Shown here in pieces: positions 6,139-8,086 of a stretch of 8,086 nucleotides of DNA. Made by a program: the position numbers and the translations under genes. This DNA comes from Candidatus Zixiibacteriota bacterium. GTDB lineage: Bacteria > Zixibacteria > MSB-5A5 > CAIYYT01. Position 1 is the first letter of the stretch. Each line of letters begins with the position of its first letter. The stretch covers positions 1 through 8,086 of the forward strand of contig JAPLUP010000557.1 of NCBI GenBank assembly GCA_026397575.1, written 5' to 3'. The notes beneath the pieces are model-generated. The model saw nothing but the letters and a program-made list of their open reading frames with translations, searched no databases and was not told the origin of the DNA.

Positions 6139-8086
6139 ATGGGTGTAACACCGTTCTTCAAGCCCGGGCATCGCCAAGAGCTCACCGGGTTCCTTCTCAT
6201 TGTTCTGGCGGTGATCGTTCTCATCTCGCTGGCGACTTATGACCGTCGGGACGTGGCGCTTTTCTACGAGGAGCCGACCATATCGTCCTTGGGTGGGACG
6301 GATAGCCTGACTGTGCCACAGTTGTCGAATGGACAGGTTAAGGCGCTGTCATTCAATGAGATACTACACTTGAGAGCCGAAAACTCGGCCGGGATAGTGG
6401 GAGCTGTTATATCTCATCTGCTACTTTGGAGTATCGGATGGAGTGCCTATGTTCTGGTGCTCGTGGTAGTTGTGGTTGGGTGGAAGCTGCTATTTAAGTA
6501 CGAGAACTCGCATCTTCGCAACGCCTTGTTGCGGGTTTATGCTTTTGTCTTTCTGCTCGGAACTTTGATTTTTCTTTTCCAACTTGACGACCCACTCATC
6601 AATTCCACTCTCGTCGAAAGCTTGTCCGGCAAGGCCGGACTCACGGTCGCCGGGCTAGTCCGCACGCTGCTGGCAGTCACCGGTGGGTTTGCCTTGCTGG
6701 GCGCGGCGTTGATTCTTGTCTTTTTCACAATTGTGCCTTACCGGCCCAAACAGGCTAGAGCAACTATTGATCGTATCATCGCCTTTTTCAGGCGTTCATC
6801 AGTTGGCGCTGCGGCCTACACCCGAAGTCAATACAAATCGTGGCGTGAGAGTCTCAGCGCGGTCTTCGGTAAGCAAGACATTGATGCGGAAGGTAGCGAG
6901 TCTGTTGACAATGAATTGACAAGGCTGCCGGCAACCGAGCCCGAACAGGCAAAGAAGATCGAACAGCTTCCGCTGGATCTGGACGAGGCAGTTGAGGGGT
7001 CTCGCAAACTTGAGTTGAAGGCCGCCAAGCCCGTCCGTCGTTCCAGAGAACCGTTTGGGCAGCCGCCTCTGTCGTTGTTGCACGAACCCGTGCACGAGGA
7101 GACGAGTGCCAGCGACTCCGAACTGGACGAGATTGCCAAGGCACTTCGCGACACGCTAAATACATTCGGCATCGAAATCATCGCCAATAGCATTGAAAAA
7201 TACCCCGGCCCGGTCATTACCCGCTTTGAGTTCAAACCGGCTCCGGGAGTAAAGATTAATCAGATTGTCAATCTCGCCGACGACCTCGCGCTGGCGCTAA
7301 AGGCGTCTCGTGTCAGAATCATTGCACCAGTACCCGGCAAGTCGGCGGTAGGCGTGGAGATACCGAATCGCAAACCGCAGAAAGTCTTTATCAAGGAAAT
7401 TCTCACTTCCGAGGCCTACCAGCGCAGTCGTTACAAACTGCCACTGGCTCTGGGCAAGAATACCGCAGGCAAACCATTTGTCGTGGACTTGGCGCGCATG
7501 CCGCACTTGCTGATCGCCGGCTCCACCGGCTCAGGGAAATCGGTCTGTCTAAATGTCTTGATAACGAGTCTGATCTTCCGTCACTCTCCCAAAGATTTGC
7601 GCTTCATCTTTATTGATCCCAAGATACTGGAGTTGTCAGTGTACGCTGATATTCCGTATCTGGCGCGGCCGGTTGTAACCAAAGCTAAGATGGCGGAGTC
7701 GGTCCTGGCAGGCGCGGTCAATGAAATGGAAGAGCGTTATCGCCGACTCGCCATGCAGTCGGTGCGATCGTTAGACGACTACAACGCCAAGGTGCCATCC
7801 GAGGATAAGCTGCCGTACCTGTTGATTGTTGTCGATGAACTGGCCGACATGATGATGTCTAGCTCGTCTGCGAAAATTGAACTCCTAATCACGCGGCTGG
7901 CGCAAATGGCGCGCGCCGTCGGGATTCACCTGATTCTCGCGACCCAGCGCCCATCGGTGGACGTAATCACAGGTTTGATCAAAGCAAACTTCTCATCTCG
8001 CATCGCATTTCAAGTCGCATCCAAAGTCGACAGTCGCACAATTCTCGACGGCAACGGTGCAGAGAAGCTTCTGGGCAACGGGGATA
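6139..8086 (+). CDS. ftsK: DNA translocase FtsK/SpoIIIE (5' part, cut by window end)
   Basis: An open frame of 649 residues with no stop before the window ends. FtsK is a hexameric, septum-anchored ATPase that pumps chromosomal DNA and aids dimer resolution and terminus segregation at division. The N-terminus has the four-TM anchor: TM1 ~15-34, a periplasmic loop ~35-83, then hydrophobic stretches ~84-119, ~128-148 and ~168-199. A short charged linker (~200-325) follows. The alpha domain starts near SELDEIAKALRDTLNTFGIE (327-346) with YPGPVITRFEFKPAPGVK. The beta motor has Walker A GSTGSGKS (461-468), FIDPKILELSVYADIPYL, Walker B LLIVVDELAD (561-570, D566/E567), and ATQRPSVDVITGLIKANF. It then reaches SKVDSRTILDGNGAEKLLG, where the window ends. 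The C-terminal gamma winged-helix that reads KOPS/SRS sequences would lie beyond the edge. The ATG at 6139 is the only usable start: an in-frame TAA sits seven codons upstream. There is no Shine-Dalgarno sequence. The linker is much shorter than in E. coli FtsK. Confidence 0.96.
   Translation, partial: MGVTPFFKPGHRQELTGFLLIVLAVIVLISLATYDRRDVALFYEEPTISSLGGTDSLTVPQLSNGQVKALSFNEILHLRAENSAGIVGAVISHLLLWSIGWSAYVLVLVVVVVGWKLLFKYENSHLRNALLRVYAFVFLLGTLIFLFQLDDPLINSTLVESLSGKAGLTVAGLVRTLLAVTGGFALLGAALILVFFTIVPYRPKQARATIDRIIAFFRRSSVGAAAYTRSQYKSWRESLSAVFGKQDIDAEGSESVDNELTRLPATEPEQAKKIEQLPLDLDEAVEGSRKLELKAAKPVRRSREPFGQPPLSLLHEPVHEETSASDSELDEIAKALRDTLNTFGIEIIANSIEKYPGPVITRFEFKPAPGVKINQIVNLADDLALALKASRVRIIAPVPGKSAVGVEIPNRKPQKVFIKEILTSEAYQRSRYKLPLALGKNTAGKPFVVDLARMPHLLIAGSTGSGKSVCLNVLITSLIFRHSPKDLRFIFIDPKILELSVYADIPYLARPVVTKAKMAESVLAGAVNEMEERYRRLAMQSVRSLDDYNAKVPSEDKLPYLLIVVDELADMMMSSSSAKIELLITRLAQMARAVGIHLILATQRPSVDVITGLIKANFSSRIAFQVASKVDSRTILDGNGAEKLLGNGD

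Noticed and set aside
5968..6177. Minus-strand 69-codon open frame across the lptD-ftsK gap
   Set aside because: It runs into the certain ftsK coding region, has no recognisable domain, and its arginine-rich composition looks like a chance frame.

Overview
The window is about 8.1 kb of tightly packed bacterial chromosome with every recognisable gene on the + strand. A large LptD-type outer-membrane LPS assembly protein points to a diderm, LPS-bearing bacterium. Its style (a long OstA-like N-terminus and a C-terminal HCWE motif resembling the 'putative LPS assembly protein LptD' of the Bacteroidetes and wider FCB superphylum) suggests an FCB-type or related candidate phylum such as Zixibacteria. 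That placement is an impression from motifs, not a phylogeny. I see no tRNA, rRNA, CRISPR array, insertion sequence or phage gene.

Layout. (1) 1-2519 is a translationally coupled set of three genes: the 3' end of a zinc-dependent histone-deacetylase-family amidohydrolase, a fumarylacetoacetate-hydrolase (FAH) family enzyme that starts 11 bp inside it, and a PLP-dependent trans-sulfuration enzyme (cystathionine gamma-synthase/lyase family) that starts 8 bp inside the FAH gene. (2) 2520-2662 is a short gap with a weak hairpin and a candidate promoter. (3) 2663-5923 is lptD. (4) 5924-6138 is a 215-bp gap with a small direct repeat, an inverted repeat and a good sigma-70-like promoter. (5) 6139 to the window end is ftsK, the DNA translocase, cut off by the window edge before its C-terminal gamma domain.

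How the genes relate. The first three look like one small metabolic operon (deacylation, 2-oxo-acid/acylpyruvate chemistry, sulfur amino acid chemistry), though no known pathway links exactly these three. lptD and ftsK are core envelope and division genes, each preceded by its own gap. The most interesting signal is regulatory. Both lptD and ftsK lack a Shine-Dalgarno sequence but carry a TTGA-16/17-TAnnnT promoter-like pair ending 6-8 nt before the ATG, which would give leaderless or nearly leaderless mRNAs. The inner gene of the upstream operon at 578 instead has a Shine-Dalgarno-like AAAGGG. I found no clearly new biological system; the window is mostly core genes with some promoter and domain-architecture points worth checking.
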